DNA from: Sipunculus nudus
Taxonomy: Eukaryota > Annelida > Sipuncula > Golfingiida > Sipunculidae
Direction: 5' to 3'
Assembly: GCA_026874595.1 (NCBI GenBank)
Contig: CM049316.1
Span: forward strand, 60,957,676-61,021,675
DNA length: 64,000 bases
Positions 48,386-59,499 of the stretch are shown piece after piece. Position 1 is the first letter of the stretch, and the number at the start of each line of letters is the position of its first letter. The notes beneath the pieces are model-generated. The model had not been told where the DNA came from and did no database searches. It worked only from the letters and a program-made list of their open reading frames with translations. The translations under genes and the position numbers were made by a program.

Positions 48386-48737
48386 ACGTCCTATGAATGG
48401 TCAGTGTCAGCTGAGATGCATTGTCTATAAGGCAACAGTTAAAACTGACGATGACGAGAAATACTACATAGGGTGTACTGAAGGTGATTTCAAGACCAGA
48501 TACAATAACCACAAACAATCCTTTCGGAACAGATCCAACACTAAAAACACTGAGCTGTCTAAACACATCTGGACCCTAAAAGACAGGAATATAATTTACA
48601 AAATCTCCTGGGAAATCACCGCCAGGGCAGCACCTTACTTCTGTGGGACTAGAAAGTGTGATCTCTGTTTGTCTGAAATTCTCTCCAAGTGTCGCCATCA
48701 AAACAGATTCACTTTGAAATGTTTTAAAACCTAACAT
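48385..48737 (+). mobile_element. Penelope-like element fragment, GIY-YIG endonuclease
   Basis: A 113-codon frame from an apparent ATG at 48393 with a TAA stop. It carries the C-terminal GIY-YIG nuclease module of Penelope-like retroelements: IVYKATV in place of the GIY strand, KYYIGCTEGDFKTRYNNHK containing YIG plus the conserved Arg and His, then TELSKHIWTLKD containing the candidate metal-binding Glu, and the cysteine-bearing RKCDLCLSEILSKCRHQNRF tail with CKCF-like end. In these elements the module follows a reverse transcriptase and nicks target DNA. Here no RT is found upstream; homology begins at RPMNGQC within a tandem repeat, so the copy is 5'-truncated. The nuclease frame itself is intact, which is unusual for a fragment. 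Confidence 0.85.
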
Positions 48738-48782
48738 TCATACATATATTCACCTCGCTCACCCACCCCACGCAAGGTACAC

Positions 48783-48840
48783 TCCCGAGGCAGCGGAAAA
48801 CTTGCGCTTCTTTAGAAGCTACTGATTTTTACGCTGCCTG
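48783..48840 (+). repeat. Hairpin copy H1
   Basis: GAGGCAGCGG pairs with CGCTGCCT, and inside it GCTTCTTTAGAAGC forms a perfect palindrome. Confidence 0.85.
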
Positions 48841-48999
48841 CTTTGACCGTTTATGATGCACTTAAACACCAGAAGGCCTGTCTGCTGAAACAAACTGCTG
48901 ATGTGAATAGAAGCCAACCAAATGCCAGTCAACGAACACTCGACAGGCATTAGGCTCCGCCCAGAAACCAAACGGTTGCCGGGGCGATGAGCTGTACGC

Positions 49000-49056
49000 T
49001 CCCGAGGCAGCGGAAATCTTGTGCTTCTAAAGAAGCAACTGATTTTCCGCTGCCTG
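49000..49056 (+). repeat. Hairpin copy H2
   Basis: AGGCAGCGGAAAT pairs with ATTTTCCGCTGCCT with one bulge, and inner TGCTTCT pairs with AGAAGCA. This is the cleanest of the three copies. Confidence 0.9.
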
Positions 49057-49649
49057 CTTTGACCGTTCATGATGCATTTAAACACCAGGTGGCGCACAAG
49101 GGCCTATCTGCTTAAAAAAACTGCTGATGTGACTATCAGCCAACCAAATGCAGTCAACAAACATTCGACAGGCATCAGGCTCCGCCCAGAAACCTCATGT
49201 GAGGCAATTCCCTCTGAGCCTGTGGCCTGTTCAAACGGCGATGAACTGTCACTCAAAACGAAATGAACAACATTGGCTTCGTGTATTACTCGCTTGGCTG
49301 GTAAACCGTTTTGCTTCTAGCACACGGTCTCATCTGATTTTACCAAAATACAGTGCTCCCCTCTGGTGTAGAGATTAGGATACAAGGTCATAACAAAAAG
49401 GACTTTCGATATAGGTAGTTGGCCTATGGGTAAAGCGCTGGGTAAAGAGCGTAATGAGCTGTCACTCAAAACGAAATGGACAACATTAGCTCCGTGTATT
49501 CCTCGCATGGCTGGTAAACCGTTTTGTCGTCCAGCACAGGGTCTCATCTGATTGGACCAAAATAGAGTGCCTCCCTCTGGTGTAAAGATTCAGGATACGA
49601 GGTCAAAAGAAACAGCGCTTACGAAATAGGTAGTAGGCCCAGCGCTGTG

Positions 49650-50216
49650 TAAGGAGCGTACTCATATGGATCCGCTCGGCTAACTTACCTGTTCAGGTAG
49701 TTGCTCTCTCACTGCTATGCAGTGTTGAGGGACATGGCGTTGCCCCGTGGTGAGTTTGTCGAGTCGATTTCACTTGGTATGAGTGTAGTACATTTGCCTT
49801 TTATATTGTGTGTTTTTATAGCATATGTGTTTTTTTATATCATATGTTTATACAGCTAAAAAGTTCACTGTACCCTGGACCATGTTTAAAAATCACCATA
49901 CTATGCTGAATGGGCATCCTGGTAAATTTATCTTTGTAATAAATAATAAAATAAATAAACAACAACAAACGTCTTTCCCATGTTATGCTCCAACATTGCA
50001 AGTGTTCCCCGACTAATCCTATTGTGTACCCAAGGACAATAGGATCAGTGTCAGTCTTTCACTTACTCTCCCCGATGCACATAAAGCATGATCTCGTGAT
50101 CTCGTAAAGTATTGGCTTTTCAAACCATGCCGTTAGGTTCATTCTAACAACCTAAGGATCGGGTCGCATCCCGTGAAACAGTCTGTAGTGAATTTAGAGT
50201 GTTGTTTTTCTTCAGT

Positions 50217-50220
<4 letters not shown>
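49650..50220. other. Intergenic DNA
   Basis: No gene or repeat family could be supported. A short palindromic pair, AATCCTATTGTGTACCC...GGACAATAGGATC, lies near 50015-50045. Confidence 0.35.

Positions 50221-50278
<58 letters not shown>
50221..50278 (+). repeat. TA microsatellite
   Basis: About 29 uninterrupted repeats, followed by a diverged copy of the unit described at 47750-48385. Confidence 0.95.
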
Positions 50279-50282
<4 letters not shown>

Positions 50283-51030
50283 ACTATAGAAACCGGGCTA
50301 CCGCAGGTACCTTTTGCATAATGGGTGTCGCAAAAATTGTTCCTGACAAAGACCGATACATATTGTTTTTCTGGGAATATATGTGAATTATCTATATTTT
50401 TTAATTTAACTGGTTTTGCAGTGTCTAACTAGTAGATAATGTCCAAATAATAAAAATATTGGAAAATTTCAAGAGAAGATGGTGTAATCACAAAAGTAAA
50501 AGTAATATAAAGAATGAAAAACGAGAATGTTTTAAATGGAGGTTTAAAAATTGCATTTGTGCTTTGTTTCACGACTCTACACCTTTATTACATTACACGT
50601 GACTGATAACAGTTGTTATTTGATGAAATGCAAACCTCGGGTGATCTGTGTTTACAGGACGCTGCATGGCTTGACAAAGGTTTTATTGAATTCATAAAAT
50701 AAATAGCGATCAAGGCAAGGAAGCTAAAAACGTTTAAAAATCAAACAAATATCCTTTTGACAATCAGAAGGACGATGTCAAACAAGCCAATAATGGGGTA
50801 AAACGTGGTTGCTCGCACAGTGCCGAGATGGCAGTATATATAAATACTTGCAGCTCTGTTATTAAGTTTCTCATATGGCGTAGATCTGTAACTTTGACGG
50901 CTCTGTTTAAGCATTTAATATGTGAATTTATCAAAATTATGATAAACAAGATGTCCCTTTTAGTTAAATACCAAATAGATATAACTCGTGGAAACCGAAC
51001 TATATGATATATGGACATATTTTTTGGGGT

Positions 51031-51255
51031 TTTACATGGGTTGTACAAATATTTTTTATAACTTATCGCGGCACTATCCATGTCTCATGTGGTGGCGTTC
51101 AATAGTCTGTAGTGGCGGAAGATACCGGAGGACCCGGAGAAAACCACCGACCTTAAACGGGAAACTACGACCTACTGTCGTAGCCACGTCGGGAACCGAA
51201 CCCCTGTCGCCAGCGGAAAAGGCCGAGCATTTACCCCCTCGACTATGGAGGCCCC
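51031..51255 (-). mobile_element. tRNA-derived SINE, copy 2
   Basis: Minus strand: A box TAGTCGAGGGG (51235-51245), B box GGTTCGGTTCCC (51191-51202), conserved body GGTTTTCTCCGGGTCCTCCG, 3' end ACAACCCATGTAAAA. Same length and order as the copy at 39795-40019; both lie on the minus strand. Confidence 0.87.
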
Positions 51256-51779
51256 CAACTATATAATAATTAAAAAATTATATTTCCATTGCATTGTTTG
51301 TGTTTCTTAAAAATAAACATATCCATAGATCAATCCAAGTAAATGTTCACTCATTGCGCCTATACGAGACCTGTAGTTTCATGGGAGATGAATATCAGTA
51401 AAACCACCGTGATAATCTGACAAACGCAAAATGAACCCCATTTTTCCTTGCTCAGACTGAAATGAACCTATATATAGCAAGAAGAAGTCCCTCGCTTAAG
51501 AGTAATGCAAAAGTACTTTTCTATAGCGTTTTTTGATGAACTGGTGTAGTGCATCGGACAGTTGCTATAATAAAGCAGTGTAACTTTAACCAGGTCACAA
51601 AGGTTGTTGACCTATAAAGTACAGGTTTACTCTGAGCGCAGACTGGCAGTGTTTAACTAGAACACGTCAAAATCATAAAGATATTAGACATTTCCACAGC
51701 AAACTGTGACTAAAACTGGAACATTGGCAAGCACTTGATATTTGCAAAGGCCAAGCGATCACTGGAAGTCCCCAATGCC

Positions 51780-51925
51780 CGCAACTGAGCGATAATGGGG
51801 AATGGTTCAAGGACTTTACGACCTTGGAAATTAAGTCAAGGTAAAAATTAAGATCAGGTGCAAATCTCTCACCTATGACTTAAATTCTAATCATAGGCCA
51901 TATTGGAGATCTAAATAAAGAAAGA
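51780..51925 (+). repeat. Dispersed repeat, mate of 41171-41325
   Basis: Same motif order as its mate (GCAACTGAGCGATAATGGG, TTACGACCTTGG, GGTGCAAATCT, GGCCATATTGGAGATC). Confidence 0.7.
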
Positions 51926-52009
51926 ACATAAGAAGAAAGCGGAAGAAATTTTTCAAACATTAAAAAAAGTCCTCCCCACGTGACCATTCACGCTCCTGCG
52001 CACTAGAGC

Positions 52010-53120
52010 GACTTGCACCTGGTCTCTGGAAGGGGCCTACTTCGTGCGACGGGGGTCTAGGATCGTAGTTTATTAACACTAATCACTATACATTGATGAT
52101 AGGGATTAGGAACGATTAAAGTGATTATATGTGAAACACTTTATAATTCTTGTTTCACGAACATTTGCTACGGTAGCGGCCAAAAGCTTGCAAGACCACT
52201 ATGACCACCTCTTAGTTTGGTCATCTGGAGCAATTCCGTAACCGTGGAGAGCTAAGGTTGGTTTCTTGGTGGATTTGTCTTATATGGAGGAAGATTAAAA
52301 TTTTAGCGAGAATGTCCCTCGTGTTGGCGGTATCCGTGAGAGCCCAAAATCCAAAATGGCCGCCATTCGCCATTTTGAAATATATTTTTCAATAGTTTGG
52401 CCTGCAATACTGTTCAGCATATGGTTTGTAGGGTTTTGGAGCTCGAGGAATTCATATTTGATGTCGAATTTGTGATTTGACCTTTATTGACCTTAAAATC
52501 TAACATGGCCGACGACTTCTAGTTGAAAAAAGATTACATTTGTCATACGACATCCATAATGAGCTCTGTTGATCCGTGACTCCATCGATTTGATTTCTCT
52601 AAATCTTAATTAAACAATCTGGTTGGGGTGTCTCTCTCAAACGTGAGAATGGAATCCGGAAAAGCTTGAAATCCAAGATAGCCGCTCTCCTCCCTTGTGA
52701 ACATTATTGTTTCAATGATTTTTTTCTGCAGTACTCTTCAGTATATGGATTCTTGGGTTGCTGGGGTCGAATGTCAAATGTATCATTTGACCTATTTCAA
52801 CCCTATAATCCAAGATGGCCGCCAATTTTTGTTACCCAAAGCCAGTTTTACTTTTAATGTTGTCTCCATAACAGGCTCTGCTTGAAGTTCTGATCATGTT
52901 GGGTATAATAAAATGCAACAGATTTATGCTAACATGTGCGGCAGAATTATGCTAAATTCACAGCGGTTATCTCTTAGGTCAAAAGGTTGGATGAGATATT
53001 ATCCTTTCAAAATATTGATTCAAAAAGGCTGAGCAATGGCGAGGTAATTACACTCCATCATAAAGCTGGGGACTAAGCTAGTCCAGGTCAGTGTCCCTGA
53101 GTTCAACATCTTACTCCCAG
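52010..53120 (+). repeat. Left arm of a long inverted repeat
   Basis: Pairs in inverse orientation with 55130-56110. The arm contains several related modules, each with a CCAAGATGGCCGCC-like motif (near 52352, 52508, 52672, 52811 and 53184), then a CTGCAATACTGTTCAGTATA-like step, GGATTCTTGGGTT, and ATTTGACCT. The outer edge has TTCGTGCGACGGGGGTC near 52040. Confidence 0.8.
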
Positions 53121-55129
53121 TCCATAACGAACTCTAGTGGTCAGTTCTCAGTGGATTTAAGGGCGGAAGCCGTTAGATCCCAAATCCAAGATGGTCCCTA
53201 CTTTCTATCTTCAAAATTATGTTTTCAAAGGGTTTGCTTGCAACACTGCAGTTTTTGGATTCTTGGGTTTCGGGTGTCTGGGTCTCAGGAATTCATATTT
53301 CATATCACAATTGTTATTTGACTTGTTTTTACAAACTGCAGGTCCTCCGCCCCCCCCCCCCCTTGAGCTGTAACATCTCTCATTTTACCTATTTCTTTTC
53401 TTAGTAACTAATTTTCATTTTTAAGATATCAAGCTGTGAGGGGGAGGGGGGTATGCGTCGAGAAATTCATGTATTTTACGACATTTTGGATGATTTGATT
53501 GATTTTGTTGTGCCATTCGAAGATGTCCAACGAAGTTAAGACTAGAAAGGCTACTTTTTAGTTCTAGTGGATGTTTCCTGTGAATATTAATGTGAAAATT
53601 TAGCGGAGGCTGTCTTTGTGGGAACCAGAGAAACCGATATACCCGAAATGTTATGTAGTCTAGTCCATATCATAAATGTCAGGTAAAAATCTTAGTCCAG
53701 GCCGATCAAATCCAATTCCAACTCTCAGTCCTTGAGTTATGGACTCTACTCTTCGAAACCCAGATCAACGTCAGACTCTGAGTGCGATTCTTATGGAAAT
53801 ATATTAATATTAGGATTTCATCATTTTCAACGGGAATTTTAGATAATCATATTCATTATTATGTTTGCTCACGAAATCTTTTATTCTGTAATATTTAATT
53901 ATTTGTAGTTCAGGGTGGATATATAAAGCTGGTAAACTTTAACGTAAAAATTTCATTCAAATGTATTTAAAAAGTTGACTCTTTTAAATTACCATGAAAG
54001 TAATCTGCTTCTTAGTTGTAGAGCATGATTATTATAAGTAAAGGTTAGTTTAAATTATTGGAAGGCCATCAAGAGAGATTAAGAAAAAAAATCAACTGCA
54101 TATAAAGTATTTCTATAGACTCAAAACTGGATATTTTGTAAAGCTCTTAAAGTTTAAACTTTTCTTTCATCACATGCGCATCGTGACATTTATAAGGGAA
54201 TATCAAATATGAACTAATAAAAACATCCAATTATTCATGTCATGTTTACCTTGCTTAAAAGCCTTTAAGAGAAGAAACAGTGACATTTTAAGAGGCATAA
54301 ATCATATCTGTGCATGGCCTTTCCTATATTTATATTTTATCCGTCATTCCACATATATATCCGTCGAACAATCCATCGATACAAATACTGGTTCTTTTGA
54401 CAATTTTGAGTCTGCATCTGTCGGACAGCTCCTTACTTCGCAGTACCCGAACCACAAACTAATATTATTTTTTATATTAGCTGTTTAGTATATTCACTTA
54501 CATTTACTATATGCTGCATAAAATACTATATTTTGCTTTATATCCCCACTGAAGGGCAGTCTGAGAATACATCCGGACCTATATTCATTTCACAATTGTA
54601 AAAAGATTACCTTCATCTTGTTTCTTGTGCGAATACATATTAATTTTATTTATTTGAAAGTTTTATCGATTTCACATGGAAACCATTACCACACATGACA
54701 CCTATCTTTCAAACAAATCTCCCTTGCACTTTAATTGATTAAAATAATGATACATGTACTAAATTTATTCAGTGAAGGTGGGAAACACCTTTTTTATTTA
54801 TTAATGAAAATAATGCAAAAATTTGAGTTAGATATGCAATAACTTTCCTCAGAATATGTGTATAAATAGTCATTTTCAAATACACTTAAATGAATAGAAA
54901 GAAAATATTGACAAAGAAACCTTTTGCTTTTCCCGAACAGCTTTACATGTATGTGTGTAATCATGTAAACTTATATTAAATTTTATATATGTAATTATAT
55001 AAACTTCAAAGAATAAATGAAGGAACGCAGAAGTATTCAGTCCTAGCTGCATATGGTGACATCTTTTTATTCAGTAAAATATTTTTCAGGATTCGACTCG
55101 AACTCAGGTTTCCAAAGGTTTGGGACTGG
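53121..55129. other. Spacer of the long inverted repeat
   Basis: Includes another ATGGTCC module (53184), a C run at 53350-53362, and from about 53650 a TTATGTAGTCTAGTCC block with degenerate GAGTC motifs related to the elements at 3783 and 41347. The rest is AT-rich with chance frames only. Confidence 0.5.
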
Positions 55130-56110
55130 CAGACTTGAACACAAGGGCTCGGACCTGGACTCAACTTGCTTTGTCCCCAGCTTAAGGATGGAGTGTAATA
55201 ACTTCAGTATGAATATTTTGAAAGTTTAATTTCTCATCCAACCTGTTGACCTATGAGGTAACAATTGCATATTTAGCATAAATCTGCCGCACATGTTAGC
55301 ATATATTATTATACCGAACATGATCAGAACATCCAGCAGCCTGTATGGAGACAACATTGAAAGCAACAAAAACTGGTGGCCATCATGGATTATAAGATTA
55401 AAATAGGTCAAATAATACATTTGACATCAAATATGAATTTCTCGACCCCAGAAACCCAAGAATCCATATACTGAAGAATACTGCAGGCAAAATCATTGAA
55501 AATATTATTTTCAAAATGGAGGAGAGCAGCCAGCCATTTTAGATTTCAGGCTTTTGCGGGTCCACCCTCACTTTTGAGAGAAACACTCTGGCCAGATTGT
55601 CAAATAAACACTCAGGGAATCAAAATTGAGAAAGTCACGGATCAACAGAGCTCATACTGGATGTCGTATGACAAGTGTGAGAGAAAATAACATTTTTAGC
55701 TAAAAAAGGTCGGAATACTTAGGCTTTAAGGTCAATAAAGGTCAAATCACAATTTTTACATTAAATATGAATACCTCGACCCCCAAAACCCTACAATCCA
55801 TATAAAAAAAAACATTTTACTGCAGAATACTGCAACCCATTGGAAAAAAAATCAAAATGGCGGATGGCGGCCATTTTTTATTTCGGGCTCTCACGGATTC
55901 CGCCCACACTTTCACTTGGGACACTCTCGCTAAAATATTTAACCTACCTCCATAGAAGACAAATCCAATGAGAAACCAACCTTCGCTCTTCAAAGTCGCA
56001 GAATTGCTCCAAATGACCTAACTATCTATGTCTGTGGTAGCGTTACGCCATGCAGGCTTTTACGCTATCCTGGAAGTCAGACCTCCGTCGCACGAAGCAG
56101 ATCAAATATG
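55130..56110 (-). repeat. Right arm of the long inverted repeat
   Basis: Its complement follows the left arm: TTCGTGCGACGGAGGTC, GGTTGGTTTCTCATTGGATT, TTTTAGCGAGAGTGTCCC, ATCCGTGAGAGCCC, AAAATGGCCGCCAT, then the ATATGAATTTCTCGACCCC modules. The inner edge includes GGACCTGGACTCAACTTGC, which mirrors GTCCAGGTCAGTG at 53083. The arms are diverged, so the inversion is old. Confidence 0.8.
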
Positions 56111-56533
56111 CGTCACCGGAAGTCAGACCCCCGTCGCATAAAACACTCCGAAAAAATATAGGCCAAAATATTGATATATACTGGGGAGGCTAAAAAAGAG
56201 CTGACTGGTTAAGAAAGTAACACGCAGCTTGATTGAAAAGGCGCTGGACTTCGGAGCGGAAGGTCGTTGGGTCGGAACCCTCCGAAGCCTAAAAGGCAAG
56301 ACGGAGAAATCTTAATAGGAATTCAGCGATTCACTCTAATGTCTTAACGAAAGGTTAAGACATCTGGGTTATTCCCCATCTATTACACACAAACTCTGAA
56401 ATACAAAAATAAAATAACCAAAAAAAAAATTTTCATCCTCTTTGTCCTCTTTCTGACACGCAGTGCTAGCAACAAGCCATGGACCTATCCATTAAAGGGT
56501 AGATTAATTGACCATTCACCTGGTCTGTGAATA

Positions 56534-56536
<3 letters not shown>

Positions 56537-56585
<49 letters not shown>
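56537..56585 (+). repeat. TA microsatellite
   Basis: About 24 TA repeats, 44 bp before the MITE at 56629. Confidence 0.95.
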
Positions 56586-56590
<5 letters not shown>

Positions 56591-56628
56591 TAATACCAGA
56601 TAACAAAGTAAGGAAAAACCGCGGAAAT

Positions 56629-56785
56629 CAGAAGCGCATCAGCAGAGGGGAGGGGGCTTTTTCTGTCGCTGCAACCATTTTTTAGGGTTTCAGGCCAAAT
56701 TTTACGACCTGGACATCCCCTTTTCCGAACCTTAGTTTTTTACTCTTCCTTGGTTGAACCACTCTTAATCCTGGACCCGCCCCTG
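56629..56785 (-). mobile_element. GGCGGATCC-type MITE, short minus-oriented copy
   Basis: Left edge CAGAAGCGCATCAGCAG, right edge CTGGACCCGCCCCTG. Shorter than the other copies because the C/G runs are reduced. Confidence 0.6.
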
Positions 56786-57093
56786 GGAATGATGAAGGAC
56801 GATGGCAGAAAAAAAACAAAGGACTTTATGGCAATAAAAAAGACAGGCAGATCAATACCCGTGTCTATAAAAACTATCGACAAACTGGTTACCCACAGTT
56901 GTTGACCAACCCTTTTGACTCCCAGGAATTTACAGCTCTCTGCTTGAGGCCAGGAATAATACAGAGCTGACATGTATGAGGACTGCAGATTCAGCCTTCA
57001 ATTTCAACATATCGAACAATCTGGCAGGAGTTAAGTCTCTGGTCGTGTTTGCAAGAACCGTTAATGGGTGAGACTCTTTAAGGGTAGGGGGTT

Positions 57094-57123
57094 GACTCGC
57101 ACGCACAGACACACACAAATAAA

Positions 57124-57185
<62 letters not shown>

Positions 57186-57202
57186 ATGTGTGCGTGCGAG
57201 TC
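57094..57202. repeat. 109-bp near-palindrome around a TA array
   Basis: GACTCGCACGCACAGACACA on the left is matched by TGTGTATGTGTGCGTGCGAG and TC on the right, with a TA array (57125-57169) between. The whole could extrude as a cruciform. Confidence 0.9.
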
Positions 57203-57419
57203 ATGTGTGTTCGAAATGTTTCAAATAAATACCAATAAGGTATAAGGTTTAAAAAAATTTAGAATAATTCAAAACCATTTAAGATATTAGATATTTCATA
57301 GTAAACTCAAAAATGGAACCAAAGTCATTCACTCTAATTATTAACATATTTCATTTCCAATATATAAATACTTTTCTCTAAATATCATAGAGACGGGGTG
57401 GGGTTGATTACATTAACCC

Positions 57420-58320
57420 TTCCCCCTTGCTTAAAATATTGGTGTGTGTGTGTGTGGGGGGGGGGGGGGGTTATATACCTCCCCCCCCCCGTGAAAACGC
57501 CCCTGTATATCTGCCCTCCTTTCGTCTTTTATGTGTATATTGTATGATGATTGTATAACCAAAGTATCGGTAGCGTCCTGGTATGCCGCTAACGCAATAT
57601 AATCATCCAGATCAACATTCAAGATATTTATCCTTCCTCGGTATATGTCTTGAAGTGCAAAACCAATCCAGATGTCAACATTATAATAATTCCTAATTTG
57701 TTGTCTGGAGACAGATGAGCAAATAGCCTGCCACTACATTAAGTTTTCGGTTTAACTGAAAAACACTTTTCCCTTGACCTTATCTACGTCAGCTTTTTAC
57801 AACCTTTTACCATATTTAACGCTAACCCTACAATTGGATCCTTATCAGCTGACAATTTCAATCAATTGTTTTGCGTGCCAATATACCAAAACGTAATTGA
57901 ATTCCATGATCAAACAAAGATTTAGTAGAGGAAAGTAACCTTCAGAGTTTTTTATAATCATGATCTTATGAATATATTATAGCCTGCAGGTCTATCTTGT
58001 AAAGGTGTCCTCGTTTCCTTGTCTGCCGTGCCGGTACCACAAGGGAATTTGAAGGAGCCTCTGTTCAAAAGCAAAATGTACATTCCCTTATTTCATCCAA
58101 CCGACGGGAGATTATATTGGCGGCCTGTCCTTTATATGACGGAAACATTGTCTCACCTTGAATGACGGCAATACCAAAAGGAAATTAGATTATGTCAACC
58201 TGTACGGTGGTTGTTACTTGCTTTGTGAGTTGAAGTTAAATAATTTGCTTGGCGGATATGATGTGATGTCCAGTTGGCACTGAAATACGTTCTTAGCAGT
58301 AAGCATCTCTGGAATTTCCA
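57420..58320. other. Intergenic DNA with a GT/G/C-run MITE remnant
   Basis: 57440-57510 has a GT run, an 18-bp G run, a C run and AACGCCCCTG, which resembles a decayed C/G-run MITE. The rest (57520-58320) is unique and non-coding as far as I can see. Confidence 0.35.
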
Positions 58321-58322
58321 AC

Positions 58323-58324
58323 CT

Positions 58325-58359
<35 letters not shown>

Positions 58360-58396
58360 GCCTCTCTTTCTGTCTGTCTCTCTGTCTGTCTGTCTG

Positions 58397-58434
<38 letters not shown>

Positions 58435-58571
58435 AGATGTGTCTATTTGCCCCCCCCCCCTCTATGAATGCCTGGCTCTTTGTTTATTTGTCTCTTTCTT
58501 CTTTGTTTCTCTGTCTGTCTGTCTCTCTCTCTCTCAGTCTTTGTCTGTCTCTCTCTGTCTATCTGTCCGTC

Positions 58572-58618
<47 letters not shown>
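58323..58618 (+). repeat. CT/CTGT low-complexity tract
   Basis: Imperfect CTCTCT and CTGTCTGT repeats interrupted by about 70 bp of more complex sequence (58437-58500). The Ser/Leu-rich frames across it are artefacts of the repeat. Confidence 0.95.
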
Positions 58619-58619
<1 letters not shown>

Positions 58620-58622
<3 letters not shown>

Positions 58623-59499
58623 ATCCACAAATGTGTTTTGTTTCCTCAGGAGTATAATTACTACTCAATGCTAAGGATTCTCAAGTCCCAAAGTACACTT
58701 ATTTAAAAGTATTTCTTTATATCTGAAGAATCATTGAACCAGCTTCTTTCACCCAGTTCCAGACACGGACATCCGAACATCACAGATTCTTTTAACCAAA
58801 TAATTGGCACCTCTGCATACTTGCGTGTTGTCAGCAAAGCCTTCTGAATAAAGTCCAGGACGTTGAGATACCAGTGGTCAGGGGACGGTAAAGCTTTTCT
58901 GCTCTATAGTTAAGGTTTTAGTAATAGTTAAAGCCAGGTATTAAATATGATTGGCAAGAGTATAATGTCAGCATTCGCTGTGGGACCTTCAGTTAACTCA
59001 TATGAAGAAGTGCGCCATTCTAAAGAGGGGCGATATTGAAGCGAAAATGAAGATGTCGCATTTTAGTTGCTCATGGATAAGAGCATAATATTTGAAAATT
59101 ACATTGGTTAGGAAGAATTTAGGAAAGTTTCAGATAAGAATTCAAACCATATTTTATGGCATTGTGACATTTATATACAACTTGTTGAGTGCCTTGTGAG
59201 AAAAGCATACGCCACATAGTACCAGGCCCCCTATGTATAGAAATATTCCTAAATAGTGGCATTGCATTACAACCATGTATTTTTATGTTTACAGAAACCG
59301 GTGCTTTAAAGCACTTTAATGAGTAATAAGTTTTTTTGTGGAATGGAACATTTCAAGAGATGTTATTCAAGTTTATGTTAAGGTTAAAGGTCAAAAGCAA
59401 ACAAAGGTTTCATGTTTGGTTATGAAATGGATTGTTTGTTGATTATAAGAAATATAAAGAATTCCATGTGGGAGGTCCCTATAGTGGAATGCTCCGATA
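58620..59499. other. Intergenic DNA, nothing recognised
   Basis: No supported gene or repeat. Confidence 0.35.

Larger units (their letters stand above)
48783..49640 (+). mobile_element. PLE-associated structured repeat, direct copy
   Basis: Begins 45 bp after the GIY-YIG stop codon. Two units of about 217 bp begin with the same hairpin (48783 and 49000), pass through TTTGACCGTT..ATGATGC, an AAACTGCTGATGTGA step and AGGCTCCGCCCAGAAACC, and end at GGCGATGAGCTGT. A second kind of unit starts with CACTCAAAACGAAATG (about 49252 and 49463), then GGCTGGTAAACCGTTTTG, CCCTCTGGTGTA and GGATACAAGGTCA or GGATACGAGGTCA. Placement right after the element's ORF suggests 3' UTR or pseudo-LTR sequence in tandem. 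Confidence 0.7.

Noticed and set aside
48890-49200. CTGATGTG and GGCGATGAG steps near GAAA words, considered as hammerhead ribozyme cores
   Set aside because: The conserved CTGATGAG core, CGAAA and cleavage site do not occur together with a pairing stem between them. Single-word similarity is not enough.
49680-49740. ACTTACCTG followed by a small stem, considered as a U1 snRNA-like gene
   Set aside because: Only the first nine bases fit. The later U1 stems and the Sm site are absent.
58274-58706. Overlapping Ser/Leu-rich frames of up to 127 codons
   Set aside because: They are translations of CT and CTGT repeats.
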